From a virus, in IMG/VR virus record IMGVR_UViG_3300035698_017019, positions 1 through 35,231 of that record: a stretch of DNA of 35,231 nt. One strand, 5' to 3'. Below, piece after piece: positions 1-7,711 of the stretch. Below the pieces are notes generated by a model, which did not search any database, was not told the DNA's origin, and saw only the letters and a program-made list of their open reading frames with translations. How positions within the stretch are numbered: the first letter of the stretch is position 1; every line of letters begins with the position of its first letter. The position numbers were made by a program, and so were the translations under genes.

Positions 1-403
1 TCATTTTTTCTTTTATTTCTTTTGATTGAGAAGTGTACTCAACTCCATACTTTTCTAAATTAGTTTTTTTTATCTTTTCTTTTATTTTATTAGACTGAAA
101 AACATTCTCTACTCCATGCCTTTTCAAATTAGTTTGCTTTCTTTTATTATCTATCATTTTTTTTATTTCATTATTTTCATCTTGCATGCATAAATTTTTA
201 CATTTCAAACTGCAAAATAATTGATAACCATTTCTAATACCTAAAAATTTAGTTGGACCGGAACAATATGCGCAAAAACACTCCGAGGTTCCCTTTCTAA
301 AAAAAGTATCATAATATTGTTTTGAAGTATAATTATGAATTTTCAAATGAGTAGCCAAACCTCGGAGTGTTTTTAATTCTTTTTTGCATATTAAACAAAT
401 CAT
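1..403 (-). CDS. Partial zinc-finger protein, homing-endonuclease-like family (C-terminus beyond window edge)
   Basis: The gene runs off the left edge; about 134 codons are visible. The start is an ATG at 403 preceded by AAGGAG at good spacing. Residues 3-23 form a C2H2-type finger (C3, C6, H19, H23), followed by a second Cys cluster (C42, C44, C47, C64, C68) of the treble-clef type. After these come repeats of the form K-x-TNL-x3-GVE-x3-QS-x3-IKEK, which are typical of phage proteins that join such fingers to Vsr-like or other homing-nuclease domains. The nuclease part would lie outside the window. It is homologous to the gene at 13359-13871 over both fingers. It sits just downstream of a virion gene with its own promoter element, as expected of a free-standing mobile gene. 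The nuclease role is inferred; the fingers and repeats are seen directly. Confidence 0.8.
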   Translation of the reverse strand, partial: MICLICKKELKTLRGLATHLKIHNYTSKQYYDTFFRKGTSECFCAYCSGPTKFLGIRNGYQLFCSLKCKNLCMQDENNEIKKMIDNKRKQTNLKRHGVENVFQSNKIKEKIKKTNLEKYGVEYTSQSKEIKEKM

Positions 404-422
404 AAAGGCTCCTTTTTAATTT

Positions 423-443
423 ACATTTATAATTTGTTCTAAT
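423..443 (-). promoter_or_regulatory. Putative phage promoter element, copy 1
   Basis: On the minus strand this reads ATTAGAACAAATTATAAATGT and ends about 20 nt before the start at 403. It matches the repeated intergenic element TTAGAACAAAATATAATAA seen before several genes in the window. Confidence 0.55.
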
Positions 444-448
444 TAATT

Positions 449-1192
449 TTAGAAATATATATACCAAAGGAATGAAAGTTGAGTTGAGCCTGACCCAGAA
501 TCTATTTTTCTTCTTGTACTGAAAGTGCATCTCGCCCACAATTTAAATACTGCATTTGGATCGGATGAATCTCTAGTATTAGTCAACCAAAGACCAGCTT
601 CACTAATATCATTACCATTAGCTTCACCATAATCTAAAGTAACATTTATTTTAGCGATCAAGTATGGGGGTGTTGCTGTGATTTGTTCCATGTCTTGTTC
701 AAATGTTAAAGTATTACCTGGGTGGGACCCTGTTGATATTAATTCAATTGGAACTTTCTTCCCACTATTAGCATAAGCAGCGTTTCCGGCGTCTATAACT
801 ATTTCTTCACCACCACCATTGGGAGATAATGATGTATCTTCTGCATTTGGGTGTTCCGGACTTAGAACATCATCAGATTTAGATCCACCAGTACCGACAC
901 TAAACCAATAAATAAAAAGATCTTTTCTACTTATAGGATCAGCAGAATCTCTATTCTTATCAAAAGCCATTTGTATGAGATTTTCTCTTCCCTCATAAAC
1001 TATTAAGTTACCTTTAGTTTCTGATACTATATTTCCTTTTATATCCTTTTCCATTATGGTAACTATCCCACCGCGAGGTATTCCATATTTATTGCAAAGA
1101 AGACTATTATCATTTTCTTTAAAATTATCTTTAATATTTCTAGCCTCATTATCTATTATGGCAACTGGGCGAAGTTTTTCAATTTTATTCAC
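449..1192 (-). CDS. Tail/baseplate structural protein, likely fibre-attachment type
   Basis: A 247-aa protein starting with GTG at 1192, preceded by AGGAGG. It has no signal peptide or membrane segment. The middle is a Gly/Ser/Asp-rich beta-type sequence (VGTGG near residue 96, then SLSPNGGG). The C-terminus has the layout typical of phage tail and baseplate proteins, with an 'EAGLWL' strand, an 'LWARCTFSTRRK' strand and a final hydrophobic-aromatic end (SFLWYIYF). It has its own promoter element upstream and follows the 693-aa wedge protein, so it is probably part of the distal baseplate or a fibre connector. The exact T4 equivalent cannot be named. Confidence 0.6.
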   Translation of the reverse strand: MNKIEKLRPVAIIDNEARNIKDNFKENDNSLLCNKYGIPRGGIVTIMEKDIKGNIVSETKGNLIVYEGRENLIQMAFDKNRDSADPISRKDLFIYWFSVGTGGSKSDDVLSPEHPNAEDTSLSPNGGGEEIVIDAGNAAYANSGKKVPIELISTGSHPGNTLTFEQDMEQITATPPYLIAKINVTLDYGEANGNDISEAGLWLTNTRDSSDPNAVFKLWARCTFSTRRKIDSGSGSTQLSFLWYIYF

Positions 1193-1220
1193 TTAATTTC
1201 CTCCTGTTTTTAAATAAAAT

Positions 1221-1241
1221 GTTATTTTAATTTGTTCTAAA
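1221..1241 (-). promoter_or_regulatory. Putative phage promoter element, copy 2
   Basis: The minus strand reads TTTAGAACAAATTAAAATAAC, ending about 29 nt before the GTG start at 1192. It lies in the gap between the two tail genes and matches the repeated element of the window. Confidence 0.55.
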
Positions 1242-1249
1242 AAATTTAA

Positions 1250-3331
1250 TTATGGTAACTCTGCTGGTGGCTGTGGAATATAGTTTAAAATATTCACAGG
1301 ATATGTGACCAAATCCCAATCCTCAAATGGATACTCGGGATCTTGAGTAACTATTAGTTCATCTTTATAATATTGAGAATCTGTCCTTTCTGTTTTCCAT
1401 ATTGAACCTGTCCATATATAAACTTTTTCTTCATCCAATACCTGATATGAATCTGCTATATTAGGAGATGATGGTAGATTTGAATATGATTGAACATCTC
1501 CAAGATAATTAACATTATATGCATACCTACCATTTAATGTATCTTGATATGGATTCCAATATAACCAATCAACAAATTCCAAAGTATCAATCTTATCAAC
1601 TTTAATATTTCTAATATCAAATCTATCATAAATTTTATCAAATACTTTAATATTAAAAGCATCATAAACATTAACATCAGTTATATCTTTTTTATTAAAA
1701 CCAAGACGATCTATTTTTTTATCTATTATCAAGTGATCCATCTTATCTAACCAATAATGTTTCCATGGCATGTCTGGTGGTAACTCATCTTCTGGCAAAG
1801 CAAATCTACCATCAATTGAATCTCTATATGGATGCCAATAGCACCAATCAACAAACTCTTGTTGATCTTTCATATTTAATTTATCTTGATATGTTTGACA
1901 ATCACCTGGGAGATCCTTTATTACATAATGAACATCATAATTTAATAATCTAACATGATATGGTTTGAAATAATTTATAAGATTTAAAATCTTTTCTTTT
2001 TCTTTTGTTGTTGATGGATCATATAGCATATATTTAAAATTAGATGGACCAAAATTCCAATTCTGACAATAGAAATCTAAGTTTTCTAATAAACCTATTA
2101 AAGTATCTTCAGCACTACCTTGATCTATCTGATAATTGATTGCTTTATATAATTGATAATTAATTTTCATTAATAATAATTCTTGATCTTTTATGTTATC
2201 AAATTCAATATAATTTTTCTCTCTTGTATAATCAATATCAATTTTATTTAATAATTCTTCTCTTATCTCTCTACTCGATTTTACGAGGTCTCCTTCTTCA
2301 TCAAATTCATTTTTAGGTCTAATGAAAGTATTATTAAACTCATCTATAAGTTCAGCATCTTCAGGAAGATCTTCATATATGCCGCTGGTTCTTTTTGCAT
2401 ACTCATAATGATTCACATAATTAAAAGCGTGAACTGTTGTTTCATATATTTTATTATATAAATAATTTATAGCTGTTATCAACTCCAAAATAGAAACAAT
2501 ATCATCTGTTAAATTTATATATATTTTTTTAGAAGATGTTTCAATACTTTTATTTTCTTTGTAATATTTATGTTGATCTCTTATCAACTTATTCATTTTT
2601 ATAACTATCATTTTTTGAGCTTTATTCCAGTCAATGAAAAATGATAAACCATAATACGGTGTTAGTGATGGAAGATTGATTTCATTATTTGCATGTAGAG
2701 TTTTAATATTTTCAGGTGTATAGAACCAATGAGAATCGAGTTTATCATTATTATCATATGAAATAGTCATATCAGAAACATCAATAAACTCCCCCTGGGA
2801 ATTTCTGGTAACTACCTCTGGAGTAAAGAGTAAATCGTCTCCTTGTTTAGTAAGCCAATATTCTAATAAATAAAAGTTTTGAATTTGGGTATATGATAAT
2901 ATATCTTCAACACTATTAGGAGTTCCTTTAGTTTTTAAAAGATCAACATAATTAAATAACAAACTTTTCTGTGTATTTTCATTATGATATTCTGGATAAG
3001 GATATCCGAATGATTTTAATAATAATTCTTTATTATTATAATCAGCATCAGAAATATTTTTATGAACATTCATATAAAAATTAAATGTTGTATACCAATC
3101 CTTAATTAGATCTCTAAAATTGAGATAATCTTCTGAAAAGAATACTTTCTGATCAACCACTTCTTCAAAATAAGCGTCTGTTTCTGATTTTGATTTCAAT
3201 AAAACAGATTCTAATTTTGAATTTAAAAATTCTGGCAATTCTGCTGGTATTTTTTCCGCTGGCTTTGTAGTTTGTTTCCGCAGATATTTTATCAATTCCC
3301 AAAATTCTTCAAAATTAAAATTTATAGACAT
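1250..3331 (-). CDS. Baseplate wedge/tail protein, gpI/gp6-7-like
   Basis: A 693-aa structural protein (ATG at 3331, AAAAGGA upstream). Around residues 125-160 is the segment 'LLKTKGTPNSVEDIL', the 'Y.xKGTP' signature of phage tail protein I and baseplate wedge components that join the baseplate to fibres. The C-terminal third carries an internal duplication: 'FVDWCYWHPYRDSIDGRFA' and 'FVDWLYWNPYQDTLNGRYA', about 110 residues apart. Close to the end is a short beta module (GDVQSYSNLPSSPNIADSY...VYIWTGSIW) that recurs in many phage tail proteins. It is followed by the fibre-type gene at 449-1192. A tail role is well supported; the specific wedge name is inferred. Confidence 0.7.
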   Translation of the reverse strand: MSINFNFEEFWELIKYLRKQTTKPAEKIPAELPEFLNSKLESVLLKSKSETDAYFEEVVDQKVFFSEDYLNFRDLIKDWYTTFNFYMNVHKNISDADYNNKELLLKSFGYPYPEYHNENTQKSLLFNYVDLLKTKGTPNSVEDILSYTQIQNFYLLEYWLTKQGDDLLFTPEVVTRNSQGEFIDVSDMTISYDNNDKLDSHWFYTPENIKTLHANNEINLPSLTPYYGLSFFIDWNKAQKMIVIKMNKLIRDQHKYYKENKSIETSSKKIYINLTDDIVSILELITAINYLYNKIYETTVHAFNYVNHYEYAKRTSGIYEDLPEDAELIDEFNNTFIRPKNEFDEEGDLVKSSREIREELLNKIDIDYTREKNYIEFDNIKDQELLLMKINYQLYKAINYQIDQGSAEDTLIGLLENLDFYCQNWNFGPSNFKYMLYDPSTTKEKEKILNLINYFKPYHVRLLNYDVHYVIKDLPGDCQTYQDKLNMKDQQEFVDWCYWHPYRDSIDGRFALPEDELPPDMPWKHYWLDKMDHLIIDKKIDRLGFNKKDITDVNVYDAFNIKVFDKIYDRFDIRNIKVDKIDTLEFVDWLYWNPYQDTLNGRYAYNVNYLGDVQSYSNLPSSPNIADSYQVLDEEKVYIWTGSIWKTERTDSQYYKDELIVTQDPEYPFEDWDLVTYPVNILNYIPQPPAELP

Positions 3332-3342
3332 ATTTTTTCCTT

Positions 3343-4212
3343 TTAATTATTCTCTATAACTTCCATCATGCTCATGGTTTCTCCTAAATACTTACCCATA
3401 CTGGCAGAAGTTTTATCTGATATTTCCTGGATATATGAATTTACTTTATAATCTGCAATATTCACATGTCTTCTCAAACTAAATATACTATCGGAAGCTA
3501 AGTCATCAGAATTATAACTTTCAATTGCATATTTCTTATGAGCCCATTTTGAAAAGAAAATCCATGCAACTGCACCAACAAGAAAAAATATTGCTAATGG
3601 TCCCATTAAACTGTTATTTAAAAATATTGATTGGAAATTATCAATTATCCACATAAAAATATCACTCAGCCAGGCCAAAATGGATGTGATACCGGCCCAG
3701 TTAGGGAACTCAGATAATAAATTTTGTTCTTTAGCATAAAGATATGACCCTCTTAAAAATAATATTCCTAATACAAGCAAAGTAGTCCCAACCATTTCCC
3801 ATCGATTAAAACTTTTGGCAAGTTTAACTCTAGCGGCCACCTTAAATTTTGTTAATAATTCTTCGCCAATATTAATATTTACAAATGTCTGGATTGATCT
3901 AATTATAGATTTAAATTTTCCCAATTTTACAAGTTTATTTCCATTTGATATTGTTGCCTTTATACTAGGATCTATTTTTTCTTTCATTAAAGATCCTCTA
4001 ATTTTTTTAACCTCAGTGGAAAGCGCGTCTATGGATTTAAAAAGAATATCAACCTTACCATTCCCTTGTAGATTTCCCAAAATCCCAGACATATTACTTG
4101 AAGCGCTCGAACTCATACTTATCAGATTTTGTTTAACTTCTGGGGATAATTTAATACTTCTTTCCATAAGTACAATATTATCTAAATAATTATATATGTT
4201 TATATTTTTCAT
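3343..4212 (-). CDS. Membrane-spanning virion-type protein, unknown function
   Basis: I chose the ATG at 4212, preceded by GGAG 8 nt upstream, giving 289 aa; an in-frame ATG at 4254 overlaps the previous gene by 26 nt and is less likely. The first ~150 residues are Ser/Lys-rich and probably helical. Two or three hydrophobic segments follow (TTLLVLGILFLRG, SILAWLSDIFMWIIDNF, LAIFFLVGAVAWIFFSKW). The tail is polar and ends in a Met/Glu-rich helix. It is one of four hydrophobic proteins of this layout in or near the tail module, which suggests a protein that enters or lines the host membrane at ejection, though this is inference. No family is recognised. Confidence 0.55.
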   Translation of the reverse strand: MKNINIYNYLDNIVLMERSIKLSPEVKQNLISMSSSASSNMSGILGNLQGNGKVDILFKSIDALSTEVKKIRGSLMKEKIDPSIKATISNGNKLVKLGKFKSIIRSIQTFVNINIGEELLTKFKVAARVKLAKSFNRWEMVGTTLLVLGILFLRGSYLYAKEQNLLSEFPNWAGITSILAWLSDIFMWIIDNFQSIFLNNSLMGPLAIFFLVGAVAWIFFSKWAHKKYAIESYNSDDLASDSIFSLRRHVNIADYKVNSYIQEISDKTSASMGKYLGETMSMMEVIENN

Positions 4213-4228
4213 TGCGCTTGCTCCATTT

Positions 4229-4780
4229 TTATGAATAGTATTTATATATCTCATTTATCATCCAAATATAAAGACAAACATCAAAATCGCTTGTCTTCAT
4301 ATTTAATGAATTATAATCATCATTTAAATTTCCATTTATATATTGATCCAAATATATATAAACACACTTAGATCTATCCTCTGATAATGAATCATAATCA
4401 ATGTCTGATAAATCGGAGTAATTATTTAATCTATATTCCAACAATTTATCAAATAATTGTAAGTTTTCATTAGATATATTATGAAGATTTAATTCACTAT
4501 CAACGGTATTGATCACTTGATATAACTTTACATCAGATGATCTTGTCCTATCCTTTAATTCACCATTAGGCAAATTATTTTTATTTATTAATAATAGACC
4601 ATATTCATATATACTTCCATTATATAAATCATTAAATATTAATTCATATAATGAGTTGATGTGTTTTTCAAATGGATCTATATTGGAAAAATAAAAATTA
4701 AAATTTGATGTTACAACAACACCATTTTTAGTATAATAATTGAACCAATAATTAAAATCCAAAACAATATTTTTATTCAT
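4229..4780 (-). CDS. Hypothetical protein in tail module
   Basis: A 183-aa protein. A longer frame opens at 4867, but the ATG at 4780 forms a TAATG overlap with the stop of the 441-aa gene, typical of translational coupling, so I use it. The sequence is rich in Asn, Tyr, Asp and Leu, soluble, with no Cys cluster, membrane segment or recognised motif. It sits between two hydrophobic virion-type proteins and is read from the same transcript, so it is probably a structural, assembly or chaperone component. Its function is unknown. Confidence 0.6.
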   Translation of the reverse strand: MNKNIVLDFNYWFNYYTKNGVVVTSNFNFYFSNIDPFEKHINSLYELIFNDLYNGSIYEYGLLLINKNNLPNGELKDRTRSSDVKLYQVINTVDSELNLHNISNENLQLFDKLLEYRLNNYSDLSDIDYDSLSEDRSKCVYIYLDQYINGNLNDDYNSLNMKTSDFDVCLYIWMINEIYKYYS

Positions 4781-6105
4781 TAAAACATCCCGGATAAAGC
4801 ATTCTTTGTTTCTAATATTCCACCAAACATAGTAATAAACATCATTATCATTGTTACCGATGTCCATGAATTAAATAAAGAGAATCCCATGAATACAATA
4901 TTACCAACAAAACTGATTCTCTCAATTCCATATTTTTCCATGCTCTTCATCGATTTATTAAACCACTCACTAGTTTGAGCTTCTGGTGGAACCTTGAATA
5001 AATTTTTTGCATTTTTAATTATACCTTCACTCTCTGCCGCTGTCGGTGTATAATTTTTATCAGTCATTCTGCCAGCCAATTTTTTTAAACCATCGGCATT
5101 ACCATCTGCTGTCATTTTAGCTTTAGCAGCTAGATCACCCCTGGAAGTTTTTGACTTACTCATTTTATCCCCAATTGTTCCCGGTAAAAGTGCCATGAAA
5201 CCCTGTAAAAAATCTAAAAAATATTTACCCTTATCTTGAACGCATTCTATAAATGGAACTATCGCTTTTAGAAAAACAGCTTCAGCAATTCCCCATATCT
5301 TTTTCAATAACCACCAAACCCCGGCTAATACTTTACCAAGAAACCACATAACCTTATCACCGAGCCAGCCTTCGGTAACAACATTACTTTCTTTTTTATT
5401 TTTGGGAGCTGATCCGAAAGCACTTTTAGCCCAATTCATTGCTTTAGATATATATTCCATCATCGATTGCACGATCTTTCCTAATGTTGAACTAGTACAA
5501 TTAAAAATTATATCAAAAACTGATCCCATTAATTTTTTCATACCAAGAGGAGTGAATGATTTTAGCATTTTTGAAATACTACCCATATAATTAGCTTTAC
5601 CTGCAAGTCTACCCAACCCGCCGAAGATAGGAATGAACTGTAGGAATGTTAATGCTATATCTTTAAGAGGCCCAGGTAACAAAGCATCCAGAAAACCGTT
5701 AAGCCAATTTACAACATATTCAATTGCGTCAGCAGAAAACATAACAACCTTTGTGTAACCACTTGCTTTACCGCCGGCTTCAGCTTCATATTTTTTTATA
5801 TCACTGCCAAATTTTTTAATAATCCCATCATCCCACTCTGTAAATATTTTTGGAATGTTCTGAAAGAATAATTTGATTCTACTCGCAATAAATTTGAATA
5901 TATTTTTAAATAATGTCAACCAACCACGTTTTTCCTCTGGCATCTTTTTAGGATCTATTTTAGCCTTTTCACCGTTGGCACCTGTCTTGGTTGATGATGA
6001 TGCTGCATTCACCGTTTTATCAAACCCATTTTGAATTGGGTTGTTTGATATCAACTTATTATACATATCATCAATTTTTAATTGAACTTTTTGATTTACT
6101 GGCAT
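4780..6105 (-). CDS. Large hydrophobic virion-type protein with VVTEG motif
   Basis: A 441-aa protein (ATG at 6105, GGAG upstream). The N-terminal ~60 residues are polar and disordered. Several amphipathic or hydrophobic helices follow (about 62-90, 124-165, 252-300) and a strongly hydrophobic stretch lies near the end (about 395-435). Residues 242-246 read VVTEG, just before a Trp-rich hydrophobic helix. The same pentapeptide precedes a helix in the 447-aa protein at 17647. It resembles (I/L/V)-x-E|(G/A/S) maturation cleavage sites of T4-type prohead proteases, but cleavage is only inferred. It probably belongs to the virion and may act on or in the host membrane. No named family is recognised. 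Confidence 0.55.
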   Translation of the reverse strand: MPVNQKVQLKIDDMYNKLISNNPIQNGFDKTVNAASSSTKTGANGEKAKIDPKKMPEEKRGWLTLFKNIFKFIASRIKLFFQNIPKIFTEWDDGIIKKFGSDIKKYEAEAGGKASGYTKVVMFSADAIEYVVNWLNGFLDALLPGPLKDIALTFLQFIPIFGGLGRLAGKANYMGSISKMLKSFTPLGMKKLMGSVFDIIFNCTSSTLGKIVQSMMEYISKAMNWAKSAFGSAPKNKKESNVVTEGWLGDKVMWFLGKVLAGVWWLLKKIWGIAEAVFLKAIVPFIECVQDKGKYFLDFLQGFMALLPGTIGDKMSKSKTSRGDLAAKAKMTADGNADGLKKLAGRMTDKNYTPTAAESEGIIKNAKNLFKVPPEAQTSEWFNKSMKSMEKYGIERISFVGNIVFMGFSLFNSWTSVTMIMMFITMFGGILETKNALSGMF

Positions 6106-6119
6106 ATCATCTACTCCAT

Positions 6120-6617
6120 TTACAGTGTTTTTATTAACATTTTTTTAGAAAAATATGATCCTGGACATGTTTTTGAATTTGGATCTATATCTGAATGAAA
6201 ATATATATTTTTATATGATATACCGAATAATTTAAATAAAGGTCTAATTATTCTTTTTGATAAAGATTTATATAAATCCAAATTTGCTGCATATTGATCA
6301 AAGTCCCCAAGAACCATAACATGTATTGCTTTTCTATATTTTTTTGGAAGATTGTAATCACATATAAAATTCAAAGGTCTTCCAACAATTATCTGAGGCT
6401 CATTATCAGTCATCTCAATAAAATAATGAACATTAACATCATCTGATTTTATAGGAAATATTTTATTCTTTAGGCTCTTCCAATATTCATACTCAGATGT
6501 ATCTCTTAAAAATTTAGACTCTTGTGATAACTGAGGGCAATTTGTTGAATGTATTATTATGCAATCAGGACCACTTCTAAATGAAGATGCTTTATTTTTT
6601 TGTGTATATATTGGCAT
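6120..6617 (-). CDS. N-acetylmuramoyl-L-alanine amidase-like endolysin
   Basis: A 165-aa protein with an Amidase_2/PGRP-type fold (T7 lysozyme family), which cuts the amide bond between MurNAc and the stem peptide of peptidoglycan with a zinc ion. Zinc ligands can be placed at H23 (IIIHST), H141 (YFHSD) and C151 (KTCPG). K149, two residues before the Cys, corresponds to the catalytic Lys of T7 lysozyme. The 'AIHVMVLGDFD' strand is also typical. The length is close to that of T7 lysozyme (151 aa), so it is a single catalytic domain without a wall-binding domain or signal peptide. Lying inside the tail module rather than a holin cassette, it could be a virion-associated lysin or the endolysin. 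Start ATG at 6617 with GAGGA upstream. Confidence 0.8.
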   Translation of the reverse strand: MPIYTQKNKASSFRSGPDCIIIHSTNCPQLSQESKFLRDTSEYEYWKSLKNKIFPIKSDDVNVHYFIEMTDNEPQIIVGRPLNFICDYNLPKKYRKAIHVMVLGDFDQYAANLDLYKSLSKRIIRPLFKLFGISYKNIYFHSDIDPNSKTCPGSYFSKKMLIKTL

Positions 6618-6634
6618 TTTAAAAAATCCTCAAC

Positions 6635-7363
6635 TTAAACTAAATTTATATAAGCTAACAGTGATATGAATAAACCTATTACTAAAATATATGGTGGCGC
6701 TGTTATTGACATTGAATTTTTAATCATTTTTGATATGTATAATTGCTTAGAACTTTCACCAATCACTTGATCAAAACTTTGATTGAAACCAAAAAATGAT
6801 GCAAGTAGAAATATAATAACTCCAAATAATAATACATATACCCAGTCATTTGAAGAGCCTGATAAATTATTCATTTTTTTATTAACTGTATTTACAAGTT
6901 TTCGTATATTTAATATGTTATGTTTAAAATCATTATCTATACTAGATTTATTAATATAAGAATCAAATTTTTCGAAAAAAGGAACAAGTGAAGTTGTATA
7001 AATTTTATTTACCCAAATGACAATATTAGAAATTTTTAAATTTTTTGAAATATCTTGAATATCACCAATTACTCTAAATGAATTACTTCCCTTTAAAGCT
7101 TTAACCAAAATCACTATTGAAGTTTTGATCTCATTTTCAATAGTGATTTTGGTGAGAGAAGTATTTAATTTTTTAAACTCATCTAATATTTCATCACTTG
7201 GTGATTGTATATTTTTGAAAGATTTTAAAATGAATGATATATTTTTAAAATCTTTAAATAAATCAAAAATATTTATATCTTTCACTTTCTTAATCTTGTC
7301 TTGTTGTTCTAATAAAACTTTCATTTTACTATTATACATATTCACTTCTCTAATGATATCCAT
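6635..7363 (-). CDS. Membrane protein with two C-terminal transmembrane segments
   Basis: A 242-aa protein. The first ~170 residues are Lys/Ile-rich and probably coiled-coil or helical. Two transmembrane segments follow, near residues 176-193 (WVYVLLFGVIIFLLASFF) and 224-241 (PPYILVIGLFISLLAYINL). A clear promoter element lies about 25-45 nt upstream. It is placed directly before the amidase, so a holin- or spanin-like helper role is possible. The long cytoplasmic N-terminus and likeness to the other hydrophobic proteins of this module fit a virion membrane protein equally well. The start is either 7363 (used) or the ATG at 7339. Confidence 0.5.
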   Translation of the reverse strand: MDIIREVNMYNSKMKVLLEQQDKIKKVKDINIFDLFKDFKNISFILKSFKNIQSPSDEILDEFKKLNTSLTKITIENEIKTSIVILVKALKGSNSFRVIGDIQDISKNLKISNIVIWVNKIYTTSLVPFFEKFDSYINKSSIDNDFKHNILNIRKLVNTVNKKMNNLSGSSNDWVYVLLFGVIIFLLASFFGFNQSFDQVIGESSKQLYISKMIKNSMSITAPPYILVIGLFISLLAYINLV

Positions 7364-7385
7364 TTATATTATTTACCTCTCAAGT

Positions 7386-7406
7386 TATTATTATATTTTG
7401 TTCTAA
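7386..7406 (-). promoter_or_regulatory. Putative phage promoter element, copy 3
   Basis: The minus strand reads TTTAGAACAAAATATAATAA, in the gap between the PAAR gene and the membrane-protein gene, ending about 23 nt before the start at 7363. Together with copies 4 and 6 it is one of the three best matches and defines the consensus. Confidence 0.6.
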
Positions 7407-7421
7407 AAAATATTGATAGAA

Positions 7422-7706
7422 TTAACCAACTATAAAGTTTGGAGAATATGATGCATTAGTAGCCCCACATATTCTTTGATCACTTTTTCTATGGACTGCT
7501 TGATTGCCTACGAAGAATTTTTTAGATCCTTCCGCGGTTGCGGGATAACAATGAGGAGGACCAACTGGAAAACATAAACCATCAGGGGCTGCCCCATCGA
7601 AGTGAGTCGAGATTAATCTACTATTAACATTATATCTTTCATTAGAGGCCGTTATTGCCCCGCCACCATGAGTATTAGTATCACCATTTCTACAAGCATT
7701 AGTCAT
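7422..7706 (-). CDS. PAAR-repeat spike tip protein
   Basis: A 94-aa protein of the PAAR family, the small cone that caps the central spike of contractile tails and type VI secretion systems. It is Gly-, His- and Cys-rich, as expected for a metal-holding tip. The pattern 'GGGAITASNERYNVNSRLI', then 'CFPVGPPHCYP', then 'VHRKSDQRICGA' follows the PAAR layout, in which the last 'V.R..D....CGA' segment is the most conserved. It is encoded right after the gp5-like hub, as in many myoviruses, so the tip would sit on the hub's beta-helix. Start ATG at 7706 with AGGAGAG upstream. Confidence 0.85.
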   Translation of the reverse strand: MTNACRNGDTNTHGGGAITASNERYNVNSRLISTHFDGAAPDGLCFPVGPPHCYPATAEGSKKFFVGNQAVHRKSDQRICGATNASYSPNFIVG

Positions 7707-7711
7707 TTATT

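Noticed and set aside
333-539. 68-codon minus-strand frame spanning two genes
   Set aside because: Crosses the end of one real gene and the start of another in a third frame; no ribosome site.
3815-4189. 124-codon plus-strand open frame
   Set aside because: Antisense to a well-supported minus-strand gene with a good start; no motif or ribosome site.
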